This document shows, in pieces, positions 22,079-30,906 of a stretch of 37,887 nucleotides of DNA (positions are counted from its first letter, which is position 1; each line of letters opens with the position of its first letter). Source of the DNA: a virus; the IMG/VR virus record IMGVR_UViG_3300001683_000060, positions 1 to 37,887 of that record. The stretch is one strand, 5' to 3'. The notes under the pieces were generated by a model. That model made no database searches. It was not told where the DNA came from and saw only the letters and a list, made by a program, of their open reading frames with translations. A program made the translations under genes and the position numbers.

Positions 22079-22971
22079 TAAACTCTCTCAGTCCGCTTGT
22101 TCATGTCGGGCATGAAGGCCCAAGTGCTATCAGATCCTAGCCTATCTCTAAGGAACCCCTCAAGGAGAGTCTGATACCGCAACTCCTCTGCTTCTGCTTG
22201 AGCAAACTGACGAAGATTCCTGAGCAGGTCACTGAAAGCACCAATCACCAAGATATGTTCGCAATCAAGGAGCAGATCATCCTCGTCGTCGTCCAGATCG
22301 CTAACCCTCGTAGAGTGCGTAATGTGCAGGGAGACAGAGGTGGGGATCGGGTGAAGTCTGATGACTGCGTATCGGGCTACCTTCTCTTCACGGGCTAATC
22401 GTGCATAGGTGCTGGCTTCTGTATTGTCCTTCAAAGAAATCACACCAGAGGTAGGGACACTCTTGCTGAAATGGAGAACCGAAGTGAAGATGCGATCCGT
22501 CACAGTCCCAATAGTTTTCTCGTCTTCAACCAACAGTCCATTAGCGTCATACCCACGGACCCTGTAAGTGCCCGAATCTGACCCGGCATCAGTTACAGCC
22601 ACGAGAGCAGTGGCTGCAGAGGGTTGTGTCAGAACCCCTCGATTGCCCAGACGAGAGTAATACTGAGGGTTACCAGCACTCCCAATATCCTTGATATACC
22701 TCTCGGTAAGATCCTGGTCAGGCAGTGGCATGACTACTCGATTGTTGGTCCTGTCATAGACCTTGATGATCTTAGCAACGCTCTGAGGAAGGCCCACTGT
22801 CTCAGTGGTAGCAGTTACGGTAGTCTCCTGAAGTAACTCAGGCCAGTTGTAGAACTGCAGGATCTCCTTGTATCTCCTGTTTATGGCTTCCTTGACGACA
22901 GTTTCCTTATCCAAGTCTGTCCGGTTGGCGAAACGCAGAACCTCTCCGGCTATGTCTCCAAATGTCTTCAT
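22078..22971 (-). CDS. Head-tail adaptor/connector protein, 297 aa
   Basis: N-terminal helices (KTFGDIAGEVLRFANRTDLD and EAINRRYKEILQFYNWPELL) match the start of phage adaptor proteins that sit under the portal. Then comes a beta-rich insert with an acidic loop (VSDLDDDEDDLLLDCEHILV), and final helices. Position just before the hub gene supports an adaptor or gatekeeper role. It would bind the portal ring and the tail. ATG 22971 follows AGAGGACAAA, a clear ribosome-binding site, and is one base away from the end of the repeat adhesin. Confidence 0.65.
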   Translation of the reverse strand: MKTFGDIAGEVLRFANRTDLDKETVVKEAINRRYKEILQFYNWPELLQETTVTATTETVGLPQSVAKIIKVYDRTNNRVVMPLPDQDLTERYIKDIGSAGNPQYYSRLGNRGVLTQPSAATALVAVTDAGSDSGTYRVRGYDANGLLVEDEKTIGTVTDRIFTSVLHFSKSVPTSGVISLKDNTEASTYARLAREEKVARYAVIRLHPIPTSVSLHITHSTRVSDLDDDEDDLLLDCEHILVIGAFSDLLRNLRQFAQAEAEELRYQTLLEGFLRDRLGSDSTWAFMPDMNKRTERV

Positions 22972-22972
22972 G

Positions 22973-25900
22973 CTATTTTGTCCTCTGTCGTAAGGTTGAA
23001 AGCTGCCTGAACGCTTTGTATCCCAAATGCTCCGGGTTTATCACGGCGTACTGGCAAAACACTTCAGCCGGAGTAGCCGCAAAAGTAACCCCTGTTATCC
23101 CATAGGAACCTGTTGCACTTACAGGAGTCCCCACCACTAATACCGCATACGAACCTGTTGCGGTAGTCACTCCAGATACGGTTACAGAGTAAGAACCAGT
23201 GGCCGTAACAGTCCCGGAAGTGGTCGAAGATACATCATAGGAACCAGTTGCGGTAACTGGAGACCCAGTAGATATGACCGCATAAGAACCCGTTGCCGAA
23301 GCAGTGCCCGTCGATGTCACCGCATAGGAACCCGTAGAGGTTACAGGGGTGCCTGTTGACGAAATGCTGTAAGCACCAGTGGCCGTGACTGCCGTTCCTG
23401 TGCTTGTAACAGCGTATGATCCCGTTGCCGAAGCAGTGCCAGAAGCACTCGAAGACACTTCATAACTGCCTGTTGCCGTGACACCCGCAACGGCGGGAAT
23501 CTCCCATTGGCTCATCCTTATTGTTCTATTAGCCTTGGGCAGGGTACCAGACGGGATGTTAAAGTTCGTGGTAATCTTTGACGAGTTGGTGGGACGGTTC
23601 CTTGGTAAGTCATAAGAGACATAAGCCGAAGCAAGAACTTGGTCATCAGCATCCGTGGTAGAACTGCCCTGTAGTGCCTCATCGTAAAGGTCGATATAAT
23701 AACCATCACTAAAGTGCGAGGTTTGGTATGTTTGCTTGCCGGGAGTTGGGTAACCACTATAAATCCGATTGTACCCAGCAATGAATAACGCTAGGTTGTT
23801 TTGACTTGACCATTGGTTTGTGCTATCGCCCATATTATAGGAGGTAATCGAAGTGCCTAATGAAACCGATCTATCTGAAAAGGCATCCACTAGAGACCAG
23901 TTTTTAGTTGACCCTGTGAGAGCGGGGACAACATTCCTGATCCTTAGTAGAACTCCACCTATTATATTTCCAGTAGCGGAGGTACTGGTGGTGTCTTCAC
24001 CCGCATCCCTTTGAAACTCCGCCTTGAACTCGTAGTCCGTTGGCTCGCCGGAAGCCGCAACGGTCCTAACACCCATCCAGGAGACAGTCCCTTGCCATAT
24101 CCCGGCTCCAGGGGACAAAACATCATGGGAAACATACTGACCGCCCGCCGTCACATCGACATATGCATCGAAGCCAGAGTGGGTGTATACGGCATCGTAA
24201 GTTGGGGATGGCGTTGTGGCTTCCATCGTGCCACCAACACCACCAATAATCATAACAAGTTGATCGCCCGGAGACAGACTTACAGTTGGAGTAAATGTAA
24301 TAGATGAATCATTGGTCTGATCGACACTTCCGACAGCAGTCATGGAGACCGAGGCAACTACTTCAACTGTTGGTGCTGGTACTCCCGTTGAGGTAACTGC
24401 ATAACTTCCTGTAGCCGAAACAGAACCACCAGCTGTCGAATCAACTGCGTAGGAACCCGTTGCCGTGGCGGTCGCTGAACTGGTGACTGAATAACTACCC
24501 GTGGCTGTTACCGGAGAGCCAGCCACCTGGACCGCATAAGAGCCTGTCGAAGTTACCGCCGTACCCGTGGAGGTAACGGCATAACTACCCGTTGAAGTAG
24601 TCGGAGACCCGGCAGTAAGGACGGCATAACTGCCTGTCGAGGTGATCGCCGTCCCCGTCGATGTCACTGCATAAGAACCAGTTGAAGTTACCGGAGAACC
24701 CGTGAGCAGGATCGCATAAGCACCAGTGGCGGTTACTGCTGTCCCCGCTGCGATAACTGCATAACTGCCTGTGGCTGAAGCGGAACCACCAGTTGTCGAA
24801 TCAACATCGTAGGAACCTGTGGCTGTAACTGCTGTCCCTGTAGAGGTGACGGCATAGGAACCTGTGGCTGTGGACACCGTGCCAGCCGCAGTAACGGCGT
24901 AAGACCCGGTTGCTGTTGTCACCGTTCCTGTCGAGGTAACGGCGTAAGATCCTGTGGAGGTCGCTACTGTTCCTGTTGAAGTAACTGCATAAGCACCCGT
25001 AGCGGTTGTGGCTGTTCCCGCAGAAGTGACTGCGTAAGATCCTGTGGCAGTAGCAATCGTTCCCGCAGACACAACAGCGTATGAACCTGTAGCCGAAACA
25101 GAACTGCTAGTCGTTGAGTCAACATCGTAACTACCTGTGGCTGTAACTGCTGTTCCAGTAGATGTCACCGCATACGAGCCAGTAGCAGTAACAGGAGTTC
25201 CCGTAAAGGTAACTGCGTATGAGCCTGTTGCGGTTGCCACTGTCCCTGTGGAGAGAACAGCGTATGAACCTGTGGCTGTAACAGCCAACCCGGTAGTGGA
25301 TACCGCATACGCACCTGTGGCTGTTGCTACCGTTCCCGTTGAGGTGACTGCGTAACTACCCGTTGCGGTGACAGCCCCCGTGGAAGTAACGGCATAGTCA
25401 CCCGTGGCAGTCGTCGGGGTTCCAGTGGAGGTTACTGCATAGGAGCCAGTGGCCGTGACCGGAGTTCCGGCAGTCTTGACGGCATACGATCCCGTGGCTG
25501 TTGAAGCAGTGCCCGTGGAAGTGACGGCATACGAGCCTGTGGCAGTGACGGGGGTTCCTGCGGTGGTGCCACCCGCATCCTCCCGAAGACCAACCTGTAT
25601 CGAACTCCACCGACGATTACCCGTTGCGGAACACGCAACACCCGTGACAAGGGAAGTTCCAGCCACCTGCACATAGTGCATAAGCCCCAAGGCACCATCC
25701 CCCCCGGTGCCAGAGAGTTGCCCGCCGAAAGCGAACCCAGTGGGGGCTGGACTGGAAAATGTCGAGTTCCTTGCATACGCCACCCACCCGAACTGAGCCA
25801 CATTGCTCGTTCCGGCAACGCTAGTTGGGTTTGTCCAGGTTATATTCCCGCTAGAGTTGGTACCTGCCCAGCCCGTTCCCTCGGCCCCGATAGTTACCGT

Positions 25901-26263
25901 GCCTCCCGATACACGGGAGATATGCATCTTGTTCCCCTGGCCCGACCAGCCAGAGCCTGTACTCACGGTCGTTCGGCTATTGCTCACATCGAGAGCGGTG
26001 ACTGTGTGGTAGTAGACAGACAACCGTGCGTCAGTCCCAGCACTGGGTTCGTAACCAATGAGGGTGAAGGCGACGCTCGATATCGGTGTCGCTGTGTTTT
26101 GTAGTTCAGGTTGGTCGGTACTATTGCTGGATGGGATACCGTTGGACTTCCTGCCCCCTGCACAGGCAACAAAAATAATGTCCCCAGCAGAGAGAGTTAT
26201 AAGGTTGGAAGTCGATGAGTTGCTGGCTGAAACAACCAGAGTGGTTTCCAGTACAACTGCCAT
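22973..26263 (-). CDS. Large repeat adhesin/fibre with about 35 copies of a 15-residue repeat, 1096 aa
   Basis: Residues 1-240 form a beta-rich globular domain (LSAGDIIFVACAGGRK, then SSIQVGLRED). Residues about 241-628 hold some 26 tandem units of about 15 residues, consensus ATGSYAVTSTGTAVT, with a recurring variant SYDVDSTT every seven or eight units. Residues about 630-925 form a second globular domain that resembles the first (LSPGDQLVMIIGGVGG, then TIRMSQWEIPAV). About nine further repeats follow near the C-terminus. A long, repetitive beta fibre bearing two copies of a lectin-like domain fits a host-binding adhesin. ATG overlaps the upstream TGA (TGATG). The repeats are in frame and imperfect, so copy-number change is possible. 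Confidence 0.7.
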   Translation of the reverse strand: MAVVLETTLVVSASNSSTSNLITLSAGDIIFVACAGGRKSNGIPSSNSTDQPELQNTATPISSVAFTLIGYEPSAGTDARLSVYYHTVTALDVSNSRTTVSTGSGWSGQGNKMHISRVSGGTVTIGAEGTGWAGTNSSGNITWTNPTSVAGTSNVAQFGWVAYARNSTFSSPAPTGFAFGGQLSGTGGDGALGLMHYVQVAGTSLVTGVACSATGNRRWSSIQVGLREDAGGTTAGTPVTATGSYAVTSTGTASTATGSYAVKTAGTPVTATGSYAVTSTGTPTTATGDYAVTSTGAVTATGSYAVTSTGTVATATGAYAVSTTGLAVTATGSYAVLSTGTVATATGSYAVTFTGTPVTATGSYAVTSTGTAVTATGSYDVDSTTSSSVSATGSYAVVSAGTIATATGSYAVTSAGTATTATGAYAVTSTGTVATSTGSYAVTSTGTVTTATGSYAVTAAGTVSTATGSYAVTSTGTAVTATGSYDVDSTTGGSASATGSYAVIAAGTAVTATGAYAILLTGSPVTSTGSYAVTSTGTAITSTGSYAVLTAGSPTTSTGSYAVTSTGTAVTSTGSYAVQVAGSPVTATGSYSVTSSATATATGSYAVDSTAGGSVSATGSYAVTSTGVPAPTVEVVASVSMTAVGSVDQTNDSSITFTPTVSLSPGDQLVMIIGGVGGTMEATTPSPTYDAVYTHSGFDAYVDVTAGGQYVSHDVLSPGAGIWQGTVSWMGVRTVAASGEPTDYEFKAEFQRDAGEDTTSTSATGNIIGGVLLRIRNVVPALTGSTKNWSLVDAFSDRSVSLGTSITSYNMGDSTNQWSSQNNLALFIAGYNRIYSGYPTPGKQTYQTSHFSDGYYIDLYDEALQGSSTTDADDQVLASAYVSYDLPRNRPTNSSKITTNFNIPSGTLPKANRTIRMSQWEIPAVAGVTATGSYEVSSSASGTASATGSYAVTSTGTAVTATGAYSISSTGTPVTSTGSYAVTSTGTASATGSYAVISTGSPVTATGSYDVSSTTSGTVTATGSYSVTVSGVTTATGSYAVLVVGTPVSATGSYGITGVTFAATPAEVFCQYAVINPEHLGYKAFRQLSTLRQRTK
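23085..23490 (-). repeat. In-frame tandem repeats, C-terminal block of the adhesin
   Basis: About nine degenerate 45-base units encode ATGSYAVTSTGT-type repeats. Boundaries are approximate, judged from the translated sequence. The units vary in codon use, so this is an old array rather than a recent expansion. Confidence 0.7.
24368..25545 (-). repeat. In-frame tandem repeats, central block of the adhesin
   Basis: About 26 degenerate 45-base units (a few 42 or 48) encode ATGSYAVTSTGT-type repeats. A variant unit encoding SYDVDSTT recurs about every seven units, giving a higher-order period. Boundaries are approximate. Confidence 0.75.
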
Positions 26264-27411
26264 CAGGTGTAGTCAATCTTGATATAGACTATGCCGGGTT
26301 CGTTCATATCCTCGACAACGAACTGCACCACTTGATCTGCCGCAACAGAAAGCCCGGGAGAGGCCCACGCTTCTTTGGTAAAGACTGAAGCACCAACCTC
26401 CGTCAGTGCTGGCACGGAAGCCTCACTGAAGCCACTCACAATCGTAGACATCGGTGAGGAGAACTTCCTTACAGTGTGAGTCCCCTTGGAGTCTCTTGGA
26501 TCAGTGGTCACATAAGGATGGCCCGTGGACCCGTTGGCGTTTCGTAGTGCGGAATTCGTTTCCCACTTGTGAGCCAAGTACCCTTCGATCTCCTGCCTCT
26601 TGGTTGTTCCCATCGTGGAAGCATCTTCGTCGTATACCAGGATCTCGTTGATTTCAAAAGTCCCGCTGCCCTGATCTCCGTCTGTGGTGTTTGCCTTGTT
26701 GATGAAGTTGAAATTGAATGCGCTGGTGAAGGTGGATGTGTCTTCTAGTAGTTCGATACCATTCTCGTAGTCCCAAACCGTTCCGCTTGTGTTGTCGCCA
26801 GTCATTAGCGATCCAGACCAGAGTGCCTCATTGTTAGCGTTGTCGATGATTGCACACTTGTTGTTGTCGATGCCCCATATAGAAAGGAGGTCTCCCCTTG
26901 ATGGGTTCGTTCCTCCGAATAGGTATGCTTCTCTGGCAGAGTTCTTTGTGACAGCCTTAAATGAAACAAAGATGGTGAATGGGTCGGTGGATGCAAACTG
27001 GAACTGGGCAGATGGTAGACTCGCTATTTCGCCTTCATCGAAGAGCATCGTTGGTCGTGCTGCTTGACCTGTTCCGTTTATCAAGTAAGAAGGCTTCGTA
27101 GTTCCTGTACCAGTGACAGAGTTTGCTGGTCTGTACCACGACTTCCAACTGGAAATGTCTGTGCCGCTTGAGGATGGGTTGCCGAATGTCATCGGCTTAT
27201 CTGCAAGCAACGCAAATGTGAGGGAGTCACCGAAGATGTCCGTCTTCAGTTGGTCCAGCGTCATGTCTAGTGTCAGATCAGAAGCATTCTCTTTAGTGAC
27301 ATAGACATTGTGGATCTTGTGGGCAGCACTGCTTACATACGCAACAGTCGCAGGGAATCCGTCTGTCGGTATCGCTGCCCTCGTATCGAAGGACAGTGTT
27401 CTGAACGCCAT
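26263..27411 (-). CDS. LamG/concanavalin-like protein, probable fibre or decoration protein, 382 aa
   Basis: The middle (residues about 120-300) reads like a LamG/concanavalin-type beta sandwich. It has LFGGTNPSRGDLLSIWGIDN, then NFNFINKANTTDGDQG, and ends with EINEILVYDEDAST and a helix QEIEGYLAHKWE. This EGYLAHKWE ending is typical of such domains. They bind carbohydrates on cell surfaces. The last 80 residues are a separate beta domain. It lies directly before the repeat adhesin, which it overlaps by one base (TGATG). Together they may form a receptor-binding fibre. Confidence 0.65.
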   Translation of the reverse strand: MAFRTLSFDTRAAIPTDGFPATVAYVSSAAHKIHNVYVTKENASDLTLDMTLDQLKTDIFGDSLTFALLADKPMTFGNPSSSGTDISSWKSWYRPANSVTGTGTTKPSYLINGTGQAARPTMLFDEGEIASLPSAQFQFASTDPFTIFVSFKAVTKNSAREAYLFGGTNPSRGDLLSIWGIDNNKCAIIDNANNEALWSGSLMTGDNTSGTVWDYENGIELLEDTSTFTSAFNFNFINKANTTDGDQGSGTFEINEILVYDEDASTMGTTKRQEIEGYLAHKWETNSALRNANGSTGHPYVTTDPRDSKGTHTVRKFSSPMSTIVSGFSEASVPALTEVGASVFTKEAWASPGLSVAADQVVQFVVEDMNEPGIVYIKIDYT

Positions 27412-27423
27412 GTCACCACCCAG

Positions 27424-27735
27424 CTACTCCTCGTGAAGTACGATCTTGTCCCCGCCGAACTCCCACAAATGTCTCTTCTCACCCTGCTCCCACCCGAAGA
27501 AGTAACGGGTTGGACCCTTGGTCTCCGTGTCGCTTGGGTCGGTGCTGATAACAATCGAGTGACGCTCAAAGATCACGGGACTGGCTTCAATTGGGATCTC
27601 GACCATGAAGGGGATCTCAACACCCGGCCCCTTGATGACCAACGAGCGAAGCGAAAACTCTCGGGCAAAGGTTTGCCCCAGCCCATCTGAGTCAACCTTC
27701 TCGCCAGAGGTTGTGATCCCCTGCCAAGTGAACAT
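27424..27735 (-). CDS. Hypothetical virion-region protein, 103 aa
   Basis: Unknown beta-rich protein that begins MFTWQGITTSGEKVDSDGLG. The C-terminal half is strand-like with several Trp and Phe (TRYFFGWEQGEKRHLWEFGG). ATG 27735 shares a base with the stop of the gene upstream (TAATG). It lies between the head proteins and the LamG-like protein, so a head-decoration or fibre-adaptor role is possible. Confidence 0.5.
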   Translation of the reverse strand: MFTWQGITTSGEKVDSDGLGQTFAREFSLRSLVIKGPGVEIPFMVEIPIEASPVIFERHSIVISTDPSDTETKGPTRYFFGWEQGEKRHLWEFGGDKIVLHEE

Positions 27736-28301
27736 TAGACAACTACATCAAAGGTAACTTGAATTCCCAACCCCACTCCAGCAACGGAATTTGCATTGGT
27801 GGTCACTTGCAACGCAAACAGTTGAGTCAAACCAGTTCCGGTATTAGTCAAGACAAGATCGGTGGTCAGCAACCCCTCGCTATTTGCCCCGTTGATTGAC
27901 AGAGCAGTTGGACCCGCAAGAACCGTTGTGTCTCCGGTGGTCGCTCCGACCCCAGTTGTGTATAAAGCGTCTGCCATTTCACCCTGGCTACTCACTGTTG
28001 CACCATTACCATCGGTGTCAGTTCCGGTCGCCCCTGCCGGTGTATTCGTTCTCTTGAGCAAGCAAGTGTTGGCAGTAATCGTAGAGCCAGAACCACCAAC
28101 CCCGTCATCGAGGAACGAAATCTTGAAGAACCTGCGAACACTACGAGAGCCATTAGTAATCGCATCGGCAAGAACTTCAGCAGTGCTGTTGGCAGTGTCG
28201 TCAGTTCCACCAAAACCGAAGGTTGCTCCGGTGTTTGCTGCGGTGGGAAGCGTAGCACTTGTCCCCGCTGTATATGATTTCCAAGTTGCTGCTGCACCCA
28301 T
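27735..28301 (-). CDS. Putative capsid decoration or head-fibre protein, 188 aa
   Basis: Thr-, Gly- and Ala-rich beta protein with short strands separated by Gly/Thr turns (ATWKSYTAGTSATLPTAANT, then FFKISFLDDGVGGSG) and no cysteines except one. It ends VGLGIQVTFDVVV. Composition and position just downstream of the capsid gene in transcription order fit a decoration protein or head fibre. No family is named. The start has GTAAGTAATG-like context with weak ribosome-binding sequence. Confidence 0.55.
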   Translation of the reverse strand: MGAAATWKSYTAGTSATLPTAANTGATFGFGGTDDTANSTAEVLADAITNGSRSVRRFFKISFLDDGVGGSGSTITANTCLLKRTNTPAGATGTDTDGNGATVSSQGEMADALYTTGVGATTGDTTVLAGPTALSINGANSEGLLTTDLVLTNTGTGLTQLFALQVTTNANSVAGVGLGIQVTFDVVV

Positions 28302-28311
28302 TACTTACCCC

Positions 28312-28668
28312 TTACTTCGGGTCTTTCAGGTCGAACCTGGAAAACATCCGAATGAATTTCTTTGAACCACCAGTGTTCCAGAACTCGGGAAGCAATGCGT
28401 TCACGAGTATCCAAGGACGGGTGGGGATTAAAGCGGCCATCATCAGGTCGCCATTTATGCTCATGCCATTTGGCTGGTGTTTCGTCTGACGAAGCAGATC
28501 AACTTCCTTGAGAAATCGCTTTACCTCGTGAGGGTACTTCTTGAACCAAGTATCCATGATAGCCCGAAGAACTCTCTCTTCAGCCTGACCTTTGACATAA
28601 CTAGTAGGGACTGGACGGGGGGCCGCAACCTTGGCGACCCCCCTACCATTCGTAGACTTGCTAGTCAT
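28312..28668 (-). CDS. Hypothetical head-region protein, 118 aa
   Basis: Basic, helical protein (AEERVLRAIMDTWFKKYPHE and VKRFLKEVDLLRQTKHQPN). ATG 28668 lies within the last bases of the capsid gene, overlapping its stop by eight bases. A TTG in frame just before it is an alternative. There is no clear ribosome-binding site, so translation probably depends on coupling to the capsid gene. Unknown function; a head-completion or small virion protein is likely from position alone. Confidence 0.5.
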   Translation of the reverse strand: MTSKSTNGRGVAKVAAPRPVPTSYVKGQAEERVLRAIMDTWFKKYPHEVKRFLKEVDLLRQTKHQPNGMSINGDLMMAALIPTRPWILVNALLPEFWNTGGSKKFIRMFSRFDLKDPK

Positions 28669-29689
28669 CAAGGATGTTTACCCAAGCACCAGCAGCACCG
28701 ACAGCAGCAACCTCAAGAGTCAGTTCATGGAGAACCATGCCACGCTCGGAGTCACCACTCTTCGGCAGACGCTCGGCAACAGTTGGACGCAGGGTCGCCT
28801 TGCGAAGATGCTGACGCTCGAAAGCGAAAGCAGTCTTTGAAAGAGCGACCGTAGCGATTCTTCCCAAGTCACCGTCAGGAGTTCCGTGACCCGTTGGGCC
28901 AAAACGCTCAAGAATAACATCAACAGTGCCGAAATCGCTTTCGTACCGCATGACATTTGAAACGAGATCGTTCTTGCCAACATTGAAACGAGCAATCGAA
29001 GAACCAGCGTATGCCGTGATGTCCTTCTTCGCTGCCGGAGAAGCAAGGATCGTGTCAGGTGCAACACCCGCCGTCCACATTCTCTGCAGCAGAGTGTTGA
29101 AGTCCTCTTCAGCAAGTTGAAGTGCCGTACCAAGAGTCGCCGGGGCACCAGTGCCATCTGTGCCGATCAGATCGAAGAGAAAGTTATCCGCTGCCACCGC
29201 CACATCAGCGTCCAAGATCTCGTGGTAGAGACCGTTCATGGTGCGAGCATTGCCAGCAATTAGAGTTCCTGCTGGAACAGTTTGATCCACCTGACACAGC
29301 AACGCTTGTTCAGTGTTGCGAGCCAACTCACGCAAAGCCTTCATCATCTGGTACGAGAACTGAGAAGCCATACCCGCATGGGTGACAGCCTCGTTCGTGC
29401 CCGTGACAGCAAAGTCCTTGCGAAGAATCTGCGTGTGGTTGTTTGAGCGAGTCGGATCAACCAGCGTAGCACCAGAAAACTGATCGCCCTCAACGGCACC
29501 AGCAGAAGTAGTCGCAGTGAGACTATCCCTGATCCACTCATGTTTTGTCGAAGTCGCTGCAACAGACTGCAGCATGGAGAAAAACGGTGTGTCATACGGC
29601 GAGATCATCGTGATGACATCAGAGAGATCTTCTCTGATAGTCGTTGTCAGATGATCAGCGGTATGTTCAGCACCACCAATAATAGCCAT
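28661..29689 (-). CDS. Major capsid protein, SU10/DUF5309-like, 342 aa
   Basis: The N-terminal stretch DHLTTTIREDLSDVITMISP, continuing YDTPFFSML, then KHEWIRDSL and FAVTGTNEAVTHAG, match the SU10-type major capsid family (DUF5309-like, HK97 fold). The downstream E-loop and P-domain helices (KALRELARNTEQALLCQ) and the C-terminal beta region (NVGKNDLVSNVMRYESDFGT) are consistent. It forms the capsid shell. Length fits. ATG 29689 follows AAAAGGACAT. It is preceded by the scaffold gene and followed by small head proteins, the standard order for this group. Confidence 0.8.
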   Translation of the reverse strand: MAIIGGAEHTADHLTTTIREDLSDVITMISPYDTPFFSMLQSVAATSTKHEWIRDSLTATTSAGAVEGDQFSGATLVDPTRSNNHTQILRKDFAVTGTNEAVTHAGMASQFSYQMMKALRELARNTEQALLCQVDQTVPAGTLIAGNARTMNGLYHEILDADVAVAADNFLFDLIGTDGTGAPATLGTALQLAEEDFNTLLQRMWTAGVAPDTILASPAAKKDITAYAGSSIARFNVGKNDLVSNVMRYESDFGTVDVILERFGPTGHGTPDGDLGRIATVALSKTAFAFERQHLRKATLRPTVAERLPKSGDSERGMVLHELTLEVAAVGAAGAWVNILDD

Positions 29690-29716
29690 TGTTATGTCCT
29701 TTTATGGGCACTGGCT

Positions 29717-30526
29717 CTAACGAGAGTCTTTCCAGGGTTGATGTTTCTCCAAGTACCGCAACAACGAGTTTGGATCGCCCGGTTGAATGCCCGCCCGATC
29801 TGCCGCCTCTTCAGCCTGTGGTGTCGTCTGAGGGGCAGGGCGAACCCCACCTTCCAAACGCTGGCTACTAGAAGGGGCACCACCAGAACGAGACAATCTC
29901 GCAAAGGTCGATTCTGCTGCCCTCAACATTCCAGTCGGGAGTTCCTGAAGACCCGGATCACTGAGGTATTCCGCCTCAGATTCCTTGAAAAAATCCGACT
30001 TAGGATTGTTGAGTTCTGGGTACTCAGACCTTGCTTGGTCCCATGCTTGCTGCCTCTGCACATCAAACTGTTGAACAGCCGATGCCCTCGCTTGCTCTTG
30101 CATGAGTCCCTGTATCGTTTGGCTTGAGATCTGCGTTGCCCGCAACTTCGCAATGTTATCAGCAGCTTCAACAGACTTTCGAGGATCGTCGAAACTATCC
30201 TCTGCTATCTTTGTCCACCGACTGATCTCATCGTCGATTGCGTCAGGCACCGCACCCGCTGGTTGCTGTACTGGAATCCCTGGTTGGCTCTGTATCTGAG
30301 CCTCGTACCCTTTCATTTTGTCGTAAACTTCTTTGAAACGGTCATAAGGAATCCTTCGATCCCCTGTTCCCGGCGATGCGTCCGAGGCTGGTGCATCTTG
30401 ACCAAATTGCTTCGCAGGAGTTTGTGCCTCTACTGTGTTCGGGGGAACACTACTGGAATCCTGGGAGCCAGTTACGCCCGAGTTGGTGACGGGGACACCA
30501 CCTACGCCCGTGTTCGTATCGTCCAA
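29717..30526 (-). CDS. Scaffold protein, 269 aa
   Basis: Hydrophilic, Pro/Gln-rich and helical protein with a disordered N-terminus (Ser, Pro, Thr). It has a helical middle (PYDRFKEVYDKMKGYEAQIQ) that is typical of phage scaffolds and a Lys/Arg/Trp C-terminus (LLRYLEKHQPWKDSR). It lies between the portal side and the capsid gene, as scaffold genes do. It guides capsid assembly and is lost before maturation. The start is TTG 30526, supported by GAAGGGGG five bases upstream; no ATG or GTG start is available at this place. Confidence 0.7.
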   Translation of the reverse strand: MDDTNTGVGGVPVTNSGVTGSQDSSSVPPNTVEAQTPAKQFGQDAPASDASPGTGDRRIPYDRFKEVYDKMKGYEAQIQSQPGIPVQQPAGAVPDAIDDEISRWTKIAEDSFDDPRKSVEAADNIAKLRATQISSQTIQGLMQEQARASAVQQFDVQRQQAWDQARSEYPELNNPKSDFFKESEAEYLSDPGLQELPTGMLRAAESTFARLSRSGGAPSSSQRLEGGVRPAPQTTPQAEEAADRAGIQPGDPNSLLRYLEKHQPWKDSR

Positions 30527-30553
30527 GTAACCCCCTTCAGGGTATCTAGGTTT

Positions 30554-30583
30554 TTGTTACACCCAAAGACGGGTACCTGTCAA
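30554..30583 (-). promoter_or_regulatory. Possible promoter upstream of the scaffold and capsid genes
   Basis: On the minus strand TTGACA (30583-30578) is followed after 18 bases by TAACAA (30559-30554), a weak -10 match. It lies in the 59-base gap before the scaffold gene. It may boost scaffold and capsid transcription. Confidence 0.35.
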
Positions 30584-30585
30584 TA

Positions 30586-30906
30586 CTAATCCTGATCTGC
30601 ACACACATTCAAGAGGTAGTTCTCAATATCCTCAAAGGCCATATACGCTCCACGGGCTTCGTAGATGTCCTTGGGGTCGCTGGCTGTCAGAGCAGATGAA
30701 AGATATTGCTCCCGAAGAGGCTGAAGGACTGCCATTAAAAAAGCCAAACTCTGGTCCCTGATAAGGGCTTCCAGCCTTCTCTGCTCCTCTGCCCTCTTTT
30801 GGCCCATTAAGGTTTGAGGAGTTCCATCCCCATCCAAGGCACTCCAGTACCCCCGAAACTCCTTGCTTTGAAGACCATGCTCCTCAATCACCTGCTCTAT
30901 TCTCAT
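30586..30906 (-). CDS. Hypothetical helical protein, 106 aa
   Basis: Charged helical protein (EQRRLEALIRDQSLAFLMAV, then QPLREQYLSSALTASDPKDI) with two short coiled-coil-like stretches. ATG 30906 overlaps the portal stop (ATGA), so it is translationally coupled to the portal. Position after the portal and before the scaffold is often filled by a small head or scaffold-associated protein. No family is recognised. Confidence 0.5.
   Translation of the reverse strand: MRIEQVIEEHGLQSKEFRGYWSALDGDGTPQTLMGQKRAEEQRRLEALIRDQSLAFLMAVLQPLREQYLSSALTASDPKDIYEARGAYMAFEDIENYLLNVCADQD

Noticed and set aside
23085-25545. Regular 45-base periodicity that could suggest a CRISPR array
   Set aside because: The units are degenerate and in frame, without distinct spacers, and lie inside one protein-coding gene.
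25137-25610. Repetitive open frames opposite the adhesin repeats (VTAYEPVAV type)
   Set aside because: They are the mirror of the repeat units and have no independent start signals.
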